This document shows positions 26,989 to 36,345 of a stretch of DNA of 64,000 bases, in pieces. The position numbers and the translations under genes are program-made. The notes beneath the pieces were generated by a model, which saw nothing but the letters and a program-made list of their open reading frames with translations, was not told the DNA's origin and searched no databases. Location: the NCBI GenBank assembly GCA_026004655.1, contig BPJO01000004.1, positions 141,882 through 205,881 on the forward strand, in the 5' to 3' direction. This DNA comes from Phycisphaerae bacterium (GTDB lineage Bacteria; Planctomycetota; Phycisphaerae; Tepidisphaerales; Tepidisphaeraceae). Numbering within the stretch: the stretch's first letter is position 1; each line of letters starts with the position of its first letter.

Positions 26989-28011
26989 TCACTTCCCTGA
27001 GGGTTGTGGCCATTTGAACGCTGCCTCGCGATTATTGACGGATGCGATCACGAGTTTGACCACATCGCCCGGTTTCGCATCGGCGGGCACTTGGTCGCTG
27101 TTCTGAATTGGGCCTGACTGCGAATACCCCTTGATCTGGGCACGCCAGCCGCCTTTCTTCGTCTTCTCTTCCAGCAAAACAGCTTCCACAATATCTTTAG
27201 CCTTCCCCTCGTAAGGCTCAGGTGGCGGGGGTGGAGGCGGCTCGGCGAGCCGTCCATAGCCGCTCGTTGTCTTGCCGCCGATGCCCCAATGGAACAGCGC
27301 ATCACGCAAAAGTGACAGTGCGAACTCCGTCCAATTCCGGGACTTGTCACTGGTCGGACCGCACCAGCTCACCGCTACATGAAACCGCCCAGCCACGGAC
27401 AGGAACGGCACCGGAGTCGGGCTGTCGAAATCCGTGGGTGGGACCGGGCCATCCATCCACTTCGGGTGGTGCGGGGTCATCACGTCCAGTTTGAGCGGCT
27501 CTTTTTCCGAATCGGGGACGAACCAGCCGTCATGGAAAACGATACAGCCGCTGTCGTCGGTCGTCCCGAAAAGTAGTCGGTGATACTCGCCATCGTTTTT
27601 GAACTTGACTTCCGACTCTCCCCACATCTGGTTGCAGTAGTGCGCAGCCAGTCCTTTAAGGGCCGACCCAGGCAGAATGGGCATACCGTAAGTGTGGTGT
27701 AGCGTGATTCCGGTTTCAAGAACGTTCTCAGAACCGAGTCCGACGATGAGCCGACCGACCGTTTGCAGTTCGTTGGCCGCGGTCAGTTCCGGCAAAGACT
27801 TCTTCCATCGGTCGAAGGCTAGCTTGTAGAGTTTGTGAACCTCAGAGTTGCCGGCGGCGTTGATGGCGGCTTGGAAGATGGCACGTTTCTCCTCCGGGTT
27901 GCCGTCCTCCCCCGTCGCTTTCTCGCACAGGTAACGTTGCAACAGCAGGCCGGGATGCTGGCCTTGCGCCGCTCGTTTGTCTCGCAAATTACCAATAACC
28001 TGTCGCATCAT
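26989..28011 (-). CDS. cmr6: Type III-B RAMP protein Cmr6
   Basis: Cmr6 caps the backbone of the Cmr complex near the crRNA 3' end. The 340-residue protein has the family features RQVIGNLRDKRAAQGQHPGLLLQRYL, VGLGSENVLETGITLHHTYGMPILPGSALKGLAAHYC (the RAMP G-rich motif), IVFHDGWFVP, LDVMTPHHPKW, and PVPFLSVAGRFHVAV, with a GIGGKTTSGYGRL loop in place of the classical C-terminal Gly-rich loop. A C-terminal ~75-residue extension looks like an OB-fold (KGGWRAQIKGYSQSGPI, GDVVKLVIASVN). The start overlaps the cmr5 stop in an ATGA. Translational coupling with cmr5 is expected. Confidence 0.92.
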   Translation of the reverse strand: MMRQVIGNLRDKRAAQGQHPGLLLQRYLCEKATGEDGNPEEKRAIFQAAINAAGNSEVHKLYKLAFDRWKKSLPELTAANELQTVGRLIVGLGSENVLETGITLHHTYGMPILPGSALKGLAAHYCNQMWGESEVKFKNDGEYHRLLFGTTDDSGCIVFHDGWFVPDSEKEPLKLDVMTPHHPKWMDGPVPPTDFDSPTPVPFLSVAGRFHVAVSWCGPTSDKSRNWTEFALSLLRDALFHWGIGGKTTSGYGRLAEPPPPPPPEPYEGKAKDIVEAVLLEEKTKKGGWRAQIKGYSQSGPIQNSDQVPADAKPGDVVKLVIASVNNREAAFKWPQPSGK

Positions 28012-28382
28012 TCCTCCTCCCCGGCGGCGGCTTCCACGTACCGTTTCAACCAACTCGCAGCATCAATCGCATCACGGCTCAGACGGAGGTAGTCAGTCAA
28101 TGGACTTTCGCGAGCATGTTCGCAGAGAGTTTTTTGTTCCGTGATTGCGGTATATCCTGCCGCTTTGAGAACGGCTTCGAGATAGCCAATGTACTCCTTA
28201 TCCTGCTTAGCCAAGGCAAACGCTACGGCCTGAGCGAGCCCACAGGTGTGGATCAAGGCCGGGAACTTCTTGACGGTGGTAACGAACTCCTTGTCCGGTT
28301 TCCGCGTACCGTTCTTGGTGTGTCTCGCGATTTGAGCATACGCCGCTTGGGCCAGGCGTTGGCTTCGGGTGTGAACGCTCAT
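28008..28382 (-). CDS. cmr5: Type III-B small subunit Cmr5
   Basis: Cmr5 is the small helical subunit that forms the inner filament of the Cmr complex. The 124-residue product is alpha-helical and matches by pattern: RSQRLAQAAYAQIARHT, FVTTVKKFPALIHTCGLAQAVAFALAK, YIGYLEAVLKAAGY, and SPLTDYLRLSRDAIDAASWLKRYVEA. The start at 28382 overlaps the cmr4 stop by an ATGA. It lies between cmr4 and cmr6, as in canonical operons. Confidence 0.93.
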   Translation of the reverse strand: MSVHTRSQRLAQAAYAQIARHTKNGTRKPDKEFVTTVKKFPALIHTCGLAQAVAFALAKQDKEYIGYLEAVLKAAGYTAITEQKTLCEHARESPLTDYLRLSRDAIDAASWLKRYVEAAAGEEE

Positions 28383-29272
28383 TGTCCACCTCCAGTCACT
28401 TCTGAAAACACACACTGGACTTGTCCACGTCCGACGGTTGCTTTGCCGCCAATCTGCAGATTCACGGATCCTTTGGCAAATTCATCGAGTAACTTTTGGG
28501 AGTCAACAATCTCACTATTCTTACCAAAAATTCGGTCGCATTGGATCAGGCCCATCAGGATCGTCTCGGCGGGCAATGATTCTTCTGTCCAGAGGGCACC
28601 TTGAGCGACGGTTTTTGTATCGTCATTGATCCGCACTCGGGTGTGGACCTCCGTTCCGGTTTCGCAGAGGAAGTCGAAGGCGGAATCCGGGAGGACGACG
28701 AACCGCTTCTGAAACTCGTTGGCCCACGGATCTTCCTTGCCAAAAACCCATTCACCGATCTTTGCGGCCCAAGCCGTCGCAGTGTTGCACTCGATGGCCG
28801 AGAAGTCGAGGTCTTCCAGGTAGATGTGCTTGTCTTCCACCAAAGCCGTTCCCGTCGCGTGGTGCGCTTGGTTGTCCGGTAGTTCTTTGGGCGCTTCGGG
28901 TAGATCTTTCACTCCGGCGAGGCTCAGCGTCCGCCGAAGCATTTGTAAACATAACGGTGACGTGGCCCAGGCGAACGTGCCGCGGAAGCTCCGCACCGGC
29001 AGGCAGACGAGCTTGGCATCGGTCGGGATCAAGGCGCCGGAATTGGCTGATTCACCGTCCTTGTCTGCACGACCGAATGCGAGTTCGATCCATTCCTTTT
29101 TCTGCTGGGCTGCCCAGTCACGCCAGACACCCTTGATACTCGATCCGCGGACGATCGGCCATCCGGTAACGCCGTCGCGGTCGATCGGCAGGTCGATGTA
29201 GCCGACGCCACGCCCGACACCAGGATGAGTCGGGCTAAGGCAATGCAACCAATAAAGTCTTGAATTAGGCAT
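28379..29272 (-). CDS. cmr4: Type III-B backbone and target-RNA nuclease Cmr4
   Basis: Cmr4 (Cas7 type) forms the repeated backbone and cuts target RNA at six-base intervals. The 297-residue protein has the usual LYWLHCLSPTHPGVGRGVGYIDLPI N terminus in which Asp27 corresponds to the catalytic Asp26 of the Pyrococcus protein. Further marks are VTGWPIVRGSSIKGVWRDW, LAFGRAD, GALIPTDAKLVCLPVRSFRGTFAW, and the C-terminal QIGGKATVGRGQVQ Gly-rich loop. With the catalytic Asp kept, the complex should be able to slice RNA. It starts 24 bases after cmr3 and overlaps cmr5. Confidence 0.93.
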   Translation of the reverse strand: MPNSRLYWLHCLSPTHPGVGRGVGYIDLPIDRDGVTGWPIVRGSSIKGVWRDWAAQQKKEWIELAFGRADKDGESANSGALIPTDAKLVCLPVRSFRGTFAWATSPLCLQMLRRTLSLAGVKDLPEAPKELPDNQAHHATGTALVEDKHIYLEDLDFSAIECNTATAWAAKIGEWVFGKEDPWANEFQKRFVVLPDSAFDFLCETGTEVHTRVRINDDTKTVAQGALWTEESLPAETILMGLIQCDRIFGKNSEIVDSQKLLDEFAKGSVNLQIGGKATVGRGQVQCVFSEVTGGGQ

Positions 29273-29295
29273 GATGATGTCATCCTTTCTTTTTA

Positions 29296-30462
29296 TTACC
29301 ACGTTCCCCACACGGCCAAACCAAATCCATCGCGTCGTTCTTGTGAATCGTCACTGATCGGCTGAAGCCAGAAGTCAGTAAGTTTGGCGGCTGCGGATTT
29401 TTCGCATTCGAAGAAATACACACTTCCTGCCGACGCCATCCGACGAATGGGTTTAGGCCCACGGGGTTGACCATTTATAGCGGCCAATGACCAACCGGAG
29501 ACGGCTTTCCAACGACCGATGCTTGCACCTACGAGTTTCAACTTGGTAAATGGTTCTTGACTGAGGTCGGGCAGCCATCCTTTCCTGAAAATTGCAGGTG
29601 TTGCAAGTATCATGCGAACCCGTGTGGTCGTTTGAAGACAATCCCGAATCTGATCTGGGCACACCCATCCAGTGACTTGCTTTTGACATCCCTGCCAATG
29701 AACCAGCCGACGCTCTCCGCCGAGCGGGTGATTCATACTGAATGATGGATCGATTTTTAACGATAGTTCTGAATCAGGAATGCTTACGCGTGTCGATAAA
29801 TGAATCGGGGCAAATCTTTCGGATAAGGGTTTTGTGCTTGCTACATTAAAGCGTGGTAAGTGGGTGAGATTGAGTCCAACCGTTGAAAAGATCTCTCCTT
29901 CGGCAGCCGCCCCGCGTTCGGTATCGAGGCGGACGTGATCGCGGGTTTCCTGAAGCGGGCCGCGCAAGAATGAAGAGTCGAACGACACGTTCTTGCCTAG
30001 CAACCACTCGGTGTACTTTCCCACCGGCCACCAGGCTGGAACTTCGGCTGGCTTGAAGTCGTTGCTTGCTTGCGATTCAGAGAGCATGACCGGTCTCAAG
30101 CCATCCTCCGGCAGATCACATCCGCCTGTGGTGGTCGATTGCGGAACGACACGGTGCAGGAACTTGATTCCCTTACCGTTCTCGTCTGGCTCCGCAACGG
30201 CATCGTTCGGTGCAGGCAGATATAACTCGCCACCATGAACGGGAAACACCCCGGCGACAGCAGTCTGCAGCAACCGCTGGGGGATATCACCGGCGAAATT
30301 CTCAGATCCGGCCTTGACCAGTGCCGTACGGAACGATCCAGCAACAACAGACGGCAATAACCAGGGTAGTCCGCGCATTCGGTTGCCTTGTCTTGCTCCA
30401 AAGGGTCGACCATCCCGGGATACCAAGGCATCATGAGCTGCTAATTCGAGAAATATATTCAT
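29296..30462 (-). CDS. cmr3: Type III-B RAMP protein Cmr3
   Basis: Cmr3 (Cas5-like) binds the crRNA 5' tag together with Cmr2. The 388-residue protein shows FLELAAHDALVSRDGRPFG, MRGLPWLLPSVVAGSFRTALV, FPVHGGELYLPAPNDAV, RDHVRLDTERGAAAEGEIFSTVGL, MILATPAIFRKGWLPDL, and the C-terminal KLTDFWLQPISDD...RDGFGLAVWG Gly-containing end. The start overlaps the cmr2 stop in an ATGA. Confidence 0.92.
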   Translation of the reverse strand: MNIFLELAAHDALVSRDGRPFGARQGNRMRGLPWLLPSVVAGSFRTALVKAGSENFAGDIPQRLLQTAVAGVFPVHGGELYLPAPNDAVAEPDENGKGIKFLHRVVPQSTTTGGCDLPEDGLRPVMLSESQASNDFKPAEVPAWWPVGKYTEWLLGKNVSFDSSFLRGPLQETRDHVRLDTERGAAAEGEIFSTVGLNLTHLPRFNVASTKPLSERFAPIHLSTRVSIPDSELSLKIDPSFSMNHPLGGERRLVHWQGCQKQVTGWVCPDQIRDCLQTTTRVRMILATPAIFRKGWLPDLSQEPFTKLKLVGASIGRWKAVSGWSLAAINGQPRGPKPIRRMASAGSVYFFECEKSAAAKLTDFWLQPISDDSQERRDGFGLAVWGTW

Positions 30463-32141
30463 ACTCTCACCTCCTTAGCTTTGAATTTCTGTATGGAAGC
30501 TTGTCTTAGTGATTCCGCGATCTGGCGAGCGACGAGAAACTCATGTGCCAGATGCATCAGCTTGTCAGCGTCCATCGCGTCAATGAAATCGGATAGTGCT
30601 GCTTTTACCGTGCCTGATCCTCGAGACGTCTTTCTGGAAATCACCCGGTAGAGATCTTGTTGAATAGCATCGGCTACGTCCGTATTCCAATTTTTGTAGA
30701 GAGTCGCCATCGTCTGCAGCTCATAAGGTAACCGTGTCGGGATAATGCCGTCGTTCATCAAGTTGGCGAATCGTTCCAGGCGTTGATCTGGGTTGCCACT
30801 CCACTTCGACCGCACGACGACTGGCGCACCGCCACGCTTGTGCAGATGGACTGCCAGGCCGTCGCGGTCGGGTTTCTTGGCGGCCTTCTCGGCGGCCCGG
30901 CCGTAGTCGAGCAGGTCTTCGAGGTTCTCCATGAAGTGGCCAATGGCGATGCCGACGGACAAGGTCGGGTTGCCGTACTTCGCCAGCCGCTTTCCGAAAT
31001 CATCGTGGAGCTTGCGGGCACAACTCAGGCACTTGTCCACGGGCAGAAACGCCAGCACGTCATCCCCACCGGCGTAGACCAACACTCCGCTGTGGTCGTT
31101 GACGATCGTCCGTGCGGAGTTTGCGAACCCGGCCAGGGTATTCGAGAACTCCCGGTGCGCATCTGCGGATCCCAACGCGGAGATAGCCGCCCCCATTTTG
31201 TCGCCGTCCGCGACGAGGACAGCAAGATAGGGATTGGGCTGCGAGAGGCGTTCCAGCGCATCTTGGATGTCCGCGATGCTGAGCCGGTCTTCCTCATCTA
31301 CTTCTTGTTCCCACTCATGGTGCCGGCTGACATAGACGGCCGTGCCTTCGTAGGGGAAATCCTTGAACTGCTGAAAGACCTCTCCATCCAGTCGATGCAA
31401 AACAGTCGGAGGAAGTTCTTGGCAAGCTTTGATCAAATCAGAGAATGCTTGCTTGCCGATATTGCCTCGAATCCAGGGATCACACGCGACCCGAGACACC
31501 GACGGATAGGACCGGTTGCCCCCAGCCACGCGCTTGACCAGACCGACGATGTCGAGTTGTTCCCCTTCACGGAGGCGAAGCCGAGCACGAAATCGCTCGG
31601 GCCATCGTTCGCGTGCGGGGTCTTTCAGCACCGATTCCCGTTGTCCGTCCAGGGAGGACTTGGGCACGCCGGCCCGCCCCTTCGCCGGCAGAAAGTCCCG
31701 GCAGTTCTTGCGTCCCGCCAACAGCCGCATCAGCTTTCCACGATCCGCCTTGTAGTCTCCGGTTTGCTGCACCCAGGCCGCGTAGAACTCGATGACATCG
31801 TCCTTCTGGTCGTTCCAGATGTCCTGGCGGATTACGCCGGAAGCCTGTTGCCAGGCATCATCAACAAACCGCTTCCAACAATCCTGAGCGGCTTGTTTCG
31901 CCTTGGCCGCCACGTCCCTCGGCTCTCCAGATGGCAATTCCGCCAAGATGACGTTGGCGACGTTCTCCGCGTCGGAAGACGCCGGGAAGATGAGCTTCCC
32001 TCCGTCGGCTTCGACGGACTTGGCCACCGCCCGACTGATTTCGGAGAGCAGGTACGAACCGAACCACAGGTCGCGGGTCCGCCTTGCTGCAGCGATGAAC
32101 TCCTGTACAGGACCGACACTAATGGTGAGTAAGTGGCTCAT
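30459..32141 (-). CDS. cmr2: Type III-B large subunit Cmr2 (Cas10), HD-less with intact GGDD
   Basis: Cas10 makes cyclic oligoadenylate when the Cmr complex binds target RNA. The 560-residue protein begins directly with the first palm-like region SVGPVQEFIAAARRTRDLW, so the N-terminal HD nuclease domain common in longer Cas10 proteins (often over 800 residues) is missing. The second palm has AVLVADGDKMGAAI around residue 306 and the active YAGGDDVLAFLP with GGDD at residues 358-361. The end is a helical domain. I infer that it signals through cOA but does not cut DNA. Two CARF proteins directly downstream in the same block fit this. The start overlaps the cmr1 stop in an ATGA. Confidence 0.93.
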   Translation of the reverse strand: MSHLLTISVGPVQEFIAAARRTRDLWFGSYLLSEISRAVAKSVEADGGKLIFPASSDAENVANVILAELPSGEPRDVAAKAKQAAQDCWKRFVDDAWQQASGVIRQDIWNDQKDDVIEFYAAWVQQTGDYKADRGKLMRLLAGRKNCRDFLPAKGRAGVPKSSLDGQRESVLKDPARERWPERFRARLRLREGEQLDIVGLVKRVAGGNRSYPSVSRVACDPWIRGNIGKQAFSDLIKACQELPPTVLHRLDGEVFQQFKDFPYEGTAVYVSRHHEWEQEVDEEDRLSIADIQDALERLSQPNPYLAVLVADGDKMGAAISALGSADAHREFSNTLAGFANSARTIVNDHSGVLVYAGGDDVLAFLPVDKCLSCARKLHDDFGKRLAKYGNPTLSVGIAIGHFMENLEDLLDYGRAAEKAAKKPDRDGLAVHLHKRGGAPVVVRSKWSGNPDQRLERFANLMNDGIIPTRLPYELQTMATLYKNWNTDVADAIQQDLYRVISRKTSRGSGTVKAALSDFIDAMDADKLMHLAHEFLVARQIAESLRQASIQKFKAKEVRV

Positions 32142-33501
32142 CGCGTCACCTCCGTGAAGCCTTGAGACTTGGCATAAGCGAGGAACGCTTCGAGAGCGGA
32201 ACCGTTCGGCGACCCCGCCAGGGGAGAATTCGGATAGTTCGACAGGCGCGGATCGCGGATCACCGTTGTGGGTGGGAGGCCGCGACGAAGATCCACTCCC
32301 GTGAGAGCAGGCGTCTTTAGCCGCAGGATGAGAGGAACCGCCTTGCCGCTCTGCAACGCCAGCGGTTTAAGGATCAGCGGACTGGCCATCCGTTCGCGCT
32401 TTCCTTCAGGGCCAGCGGATGGATATAAAACCGTATCCGGCGGATCGTCCTTATCTTTGAAGTGGAAGACGATCGGCAGACCGAGTTCCGCTCTCGGGAA
32501 GGCATCGTCGGGAATGCGCGGAAGCCGAGCGTGACGAGCAATCCGACGACCAGTCACTCGGCGAATGGTCTCCGGCTCCGGCCAGCGCGAGCGACCGGGG
32601 CGATTGGGCTGACTGCCGGGATTCCGCCCCAGTCCTTCACCTTGACGGAAATGTCGAAAGCGACCGATCAGCCAGTCCCAGACCGGAATCGCATCCGCGG
32701 GTTGCTCAACGGTCCGCACACTGACGCTTTCGGCCATCGTCGGCCATTCCCGCTCTGGGAACAGTGTTGGCATGTATCGCAGCCACATCGCCTTCAGGTC
32801 ATCTTTGTTCTTCGGTGCCAAGGTGTTGCATTTGATCGCCCCGCAGCCTCGCCGCGTCCGGCTGCCCAGGCCGCCGAAGTTCACCCACGCCCAGAGTGCC
32901 GGCTCGACCTCTTTAACGAAGTCGATACGCTTGTCGCAGATGACGGTGAGCCGGAACTTCGCACTTGGGATGTGGTAAGCCGGCTCGACTTCTGGCTTGC
33001 AGCCAGGTTCGATTCGCTTGGCTTTCTCCCCCTGGAATGGGAACAGAGCATAAGTGACTGGCTTTGGGACGTACTCGGTACCCCAGTGTCTCTCCTCAGG
33101 TATTGACAAACGGCTCGTTCCATACAAGGTCGTGTCGTGCTTGTTTGTTTTCCCTTGGGGCTTGTATTCATAATGAGCGCATTGCACGGGCTTATCGGTC
33201 CCGCACGTCCTCCACGCGAACTTGCACGCGGCTCGCCTGCGTGGTGTCGCCCCAGACCGCCGACTGGGCGGCGCGGAGTCTCCGCGATCGTCCGGTACTG
33301 GGCGCCCACCGTCGCCCGCCACCAGAACTGCAACTGGCCGCGGATCGAGGTCGGGCGGATCGGAAAGCTCGGATCATTGACCCGCGTCTCCACACCGCCG
33401 CCGAACATCGGCGTGATCAGTTCGATGTCATAGGTATGGGTATTTACACGGGGAACCGGGGGTTTGGATGGGCATGCCGGTATGTCTTGTGGCTTCGGCA
33501 T
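32138..33501 (-). pseudogene. cmr1: Type III-B RAMP protein Cmr1, broken by two frameshifts
   Basis: The gene must be read in three successive frames. From the ATG at 33501 (GGAAGGAG just upstream) one frame gives HTYDIELITPMFGGG and SIRGQLQFWWRATVGAQYRTIAE. At about 33279 the reading moves to a second frame with LRAAQSAVWGDTTQASRVQVRVEDV, which is the next family block, and at about 33195 to a third with YALFPFQGEKAK, WVNFGGLGSRTRRGCGA and HFKDK. Each step corresponds to one surplus base. Mended, the protein would have about 453 residues, normal for Cmr1. Either the gene is inactive, or two insertion errors are in the assembly. Everything else in the operon is intact. Confidence 0.88.
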
Positions 33502-33515
33502 AAAAACTCCTTCCT

Positions 33516-35201
33516 TTATTCCATGGATAACTTTGAAGATGGGTCTACTCTCGCCAGCAACCCCAAGCCGCAGTGTCTTCCTGCGCCGATCGTGATCGGA
33601 CCGGGAACAGGATAATCCGCAGGGATCCAACGGCTGTTCGGATCATTCGGATTTTCCCGTCGTCCGAACCGGATGTTGATATGGACGGCTGTGCGTCCGA
33701 CCAGATGATCCGGCCGTAGATAACCGATCTCAACCCGCTTCGAAGGGTCATTAGAATCCCTTTGGTATTTGTGTGCACTTAGCATCTTGGGGAAATAACT
33801 GAATGCACCCCATTCGAACTCGCACGGTTGTTCGATCCCTGATTGCGCAAGCGAGATTCTTATCTGTTCGGTAATCTCGATACGATCGAGTACTTCGATC
33901 ACCTTGCCGTCCGGGAGGGTCTTTTTGATCTTGTCGACGTGTCGATTCAGTATGATCGGTGTGACACTGGCCCATTCATAACTTTCGCGGATGTAGGCAT
34001 CGCGTACGCCGTCCTTTTTTCGGCTTGGAATTCGCTGAAGCAGTGTCGGGTGCGGAAGCCTGACATCCGGATATTTGGGATCGGGCCTGAGTATTTCCCC
34101 GTTAAGACGTTGGGCAAGATACTCCAGCCAGTCTTCATCACCCATAGGCGCAATGATCATGACGCGTCGAACGGCTGGGTTGGTATGACGATGTCCGATC
34201 GAAGGCAATGGCACATAGGAAAACCGCGGATGGGGTGGGGCGTCTGGATCGCGGTTATCAGTAAAATGTCCTGCGACATACTGCTTTACCCACTGTTCAT
34301 GGGAGTTTCCACGCAGGTCCCTGGGCGGGTACTTTTTCATCAGCTCGATCGCTAAGTGCTTGACCATTCCGGCGATATGAATGAGCTTCGCCTGCGGATA
34401 GGAGACCGTATCTTCGTTTTCGTCAACGAGTTTGAAGATTGCGTAGGGACGGGATTGGGGTCGTTCGGTGTCGGAGTATGTGACAACATCGAATGCTGTT
34501 GCAGTCAAGGGAGGTGGAGATGTCCACTGATTGCCCTGCAGTCGTGCGAGAAATCTTTCGTACCGACGCTCGAGTGCTTTGATTGAGTCTTGGCGAGGTG
34601 CTCGCAAGCGTATACCGCCTCGGGTTGTCGGAATGAATCGTTGGCCGAGTAGTTGTGAGGCACTTTGCTGATCGATCAGTGTGGCATCGGCAATTACCTG
34701 GTCGATTCCCCAACCGAGGGAGTAGATGGATCGGACACTTGGGAGAATGGTCTCGAGTAGGGAGTTCGGATTCACCTGCAAATCTTTCAATGGATAAAGG
34801 TAGTGAAGCGTCGGAAGATCATTACCGATGGTTTCAATTCGGTAGGGTCGATAGTTTTTCTCGGTACGATGTTCGGCAATACTGGCACTGCTATTATCAC
34901 GATACCATTTGGCTGCGACAAGATCGGCATGGTTGTGAGGAACATAAGTTTTGAATCCCACATCACTTAAAGTTGCTCGCGGCGCAACTATACTCGGGCG
35001 GATCAGTTCGAGAACATGTAGTGAGTTTCGTAGTTCCGGAGCGAGTGGCTTTCCTCTTGCTCGCGAGCAAGCTGCGTTCAGCAGTGCTTGCAACACTCGC
35101 ATGGGAGAAGGTGGCCACTCCGGCTGTTCCCCGTCACCCCGGCCGTGAAAGCGTGGTTCGGGATGAATGAAACGGATGCTAATGCAGAGGTTCGTTCTCA
35201 T
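33516..35201 (-). CDS. csb2: Type I-G (I-U) Csb2, Cas5-Cas6 fusion (Csb3 cassette)
   Basis: Csb2 (GSU0054 family) combines a Cas5-like subunit with a Cas6-like pre-crRNA endonuclease. The 561-residue protein starts with CISIRFIHPEPRFHGRG and has the family block EWPPSPMRVLQALLNAA. Middle segments (YAIFKLVDENED, AKLIHIAGMVKHLAIELM) and HPRFSYVPLPSIGHRHTNPAVRRVMI are family-like, and the C terminus GPITIGAGRHCGLGLLARVD is a RAMP Gly-rich loop. His residues in SIGHRHT might serve in RNA cleavage. It is clearly related to the second Csb2 at 40008-41642 but strongly diverged. It is the last gene of the Csb3 cassette and sits 15 bases before cmr1. Confidence 0.9.
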   Translation of the reverse strand: MRTNLCISIRFIHPEPRFHGRGDGEQPEWPPSPMRVLQALLNAACSRARGKPLAPELRNSLHVLELIRPSIVAPRATLSDVGFKTYVPHNHADLVAAKWYRDNSSASIAEHRTEKNYRPYRIETIGNDLPTLHYLYPLKDLQVNPNSLLETILPSVRSIYSLGWGIDQVIADATLIDQQSASQLLGQRFIPTTRGGIRLRAPRQDSIKALERRYERFLARLQGNQWTSPPPLTATAFDVVTYSDTERPQSRPYAIFKLVDENEDTVSYPQAKLIHIAGMVKHLAIELMKKYPPRDLRGNSHEQWVKQYVAGHFTDNRDPDAPPHPRFSYVPLPSIGHRHTNPAVRRVMIIAPMGDEDWLEYLAQRLNGEILRPDPKYPDVRLPHPTLLQRIPSRKKDGVRDAYIRESYEWASVTPIILNRHVDKIKKTLPDGKVIEVLDRIEITEQIRISLAQSGIEQPCEFEWGAFSYFPKMLSAHKYQRDSNDPSKRVEIGYLRPDHLVGRTAVHINIRFGRRENPNDPNSRWIPADYPVPGPITIGAGRHCGLGLLARVDPSSKLSME

Positions 35202-35211
35202 TCATTCTCCT

Positions 35212-36345
35212 TTATGGATTTTGCCCATCAGTTTGAGTGGCAGTTGCTCGTGCTTGGGCACGTGTTTTCTTAGTGGGAGTAACGTTTCCCACACCGGAGA
35301 TGTCTTTGTTCGCGAGATCAGGATCGAACTTAACAGTTTTCGATTCTCCGACACCAAAATCATTTGCCACGATTTTTGCGTATGCAATTGCCTTTTCATG
35401 TGTCAACTGCAGTTCAGATTTTGTTCCATTGGCTTTCACGAGTAAGCATGATCGGGGCTTATCAAGATCAAGGACCAAGTTGCATCCTTGCCGAAGATAA
35501 GTTTGGGGAGGTGCTGTTATCGCGATAAGTGACAGACCTAAGATATATCGACGAAGCTTAAGCGTCTTCTGTTCGTTCTGTTCGTCATTCCCTGCAGAGA
35601 GCAAACGCAGTGCGGCGAGGCTGAAAGTGACGTCACGCCGTACTCCCCCTCGGGCAATAACCCCACCATGAGTGGCAGAAGCCAAGGCATTTACAAACCC
35701 TCGTTGGGAAAGCGGATTCTTCTCGTCGCCGGTCGCTTTTTGCTGTTGCTCTTCTGTAATTAATCCTAGGTTCACATAATTGACGGGTGGGATGTATACA
35801 GCACTTCGTGTAAGCTTTTGTACGTCAAATGCACGGATGGTCGAAACGATAAGTCGGGGAAGTTTGGCCTGCGTGTCACGCGAGTCCCACACCCCGAAAA
35901 CAAGCGATGTCGGCGCGATCTTGGCCATGGGGAGTGCGTTGCCGTTTAATATGCGTTTGAAGGCGTCTTGTAACTCCTTATGTAATAATGTGCTGCGGAC
36001 AATAGCATCGCCGGCGCGATGGCCGGCTTCGAGCAGGTTGACTTTTTTTTCGCCGGCTTCAATGATGATCTGGGGCACAAGATCGCTATACGTGGGGTTG
36101 GCAAAGATCGGTTCGATGCGGTTGGCCTGGCTACCAACACTATCAACTATACAAACATTTTTCTCACCTTCAGGCGGGTCGATATTGTACCCACCGGGAA
36201 ATTTACCGTCCTTGCTAGCGGCGTACGTTGCGGGAAAGATGACGCCATCGGGACCTTCAACGGAAACGAGTGGCTCACGAATCACGATAGCAGCAAAACT
36301 ATCATTGGTTAGCCATTCGTCATAATACTGGCTCGGATCACTCAT
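35212..36345 (-). CDS. csb1: Type I-G (I-U) Csb1, Cas7 backbone (Csb3 cassette)
   Basis: Csb1 (GSU0053 family) is the Cas7 filament subunit that coats crRNA. The 377-residue protein matches in FAAIVIREPLVSVEGPDGVIFPATY, NVCIVDSVGSQANRIEPIF, AGHRAGDAIVRSTLL, PTSLVFGVWDSRDTQAKLPRLIVSTIRAFDV, RGFVNALASATHGGVIARGGVRRDVTFSLAALR. The start overlaps the csb3 stop by eight bases (ATGAGTGA). It belongs to a different branch from the shorter Csb1 at 41654-42679. Confidence 0.92.
   Translation of the reverse strand: MSDPSQYYDEWLTNDSFAAIVIREPLVSVEGPDGVIFPATYAASKDGKFPGGYNIDPPEGEKNVCIVDSVGSQANRIEPIFANPTYSDLVPQIIIEAGEKKVNLLEAGHRAGDAIVRSTLLHKELQDAFKRILNGNALPMAKIAPTSLVFGVWDSRDTQAKLPRLIVSTIRAFDVQKLTRSAVYIPPVNYVNLGLITEEQQQKATGDEKNPLSQRGFVNALASATHGGVIARGGVRRDVTFSLAALRLLSAGNDEQNEQKTLKLRRYILGLSLIAITAPPQTYLRQGCNLVLDLDKPRSCLLVKANGTKSELQLTHEKAIAYAKIVANDFGVGESKTVKFDPDLANKDISGVGNVTPTKKTRAQARATATQTDGQNP

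Noticed and set aside
30783..32132. A 449-codon open frame on the plus strand opposite cmr2
   Set aside because: It lies antisense to the well-supported Cas10 gene, has no family pattern, and its composition is that expected from the complement of a GC-rich coding sequence.
33192..33501. cmr1 shifts as programmed frameshifting
   Set aside because: Two separate shifts in the same direction would be needed, and there is no slippery heptamer or stimulatory structure at either site.
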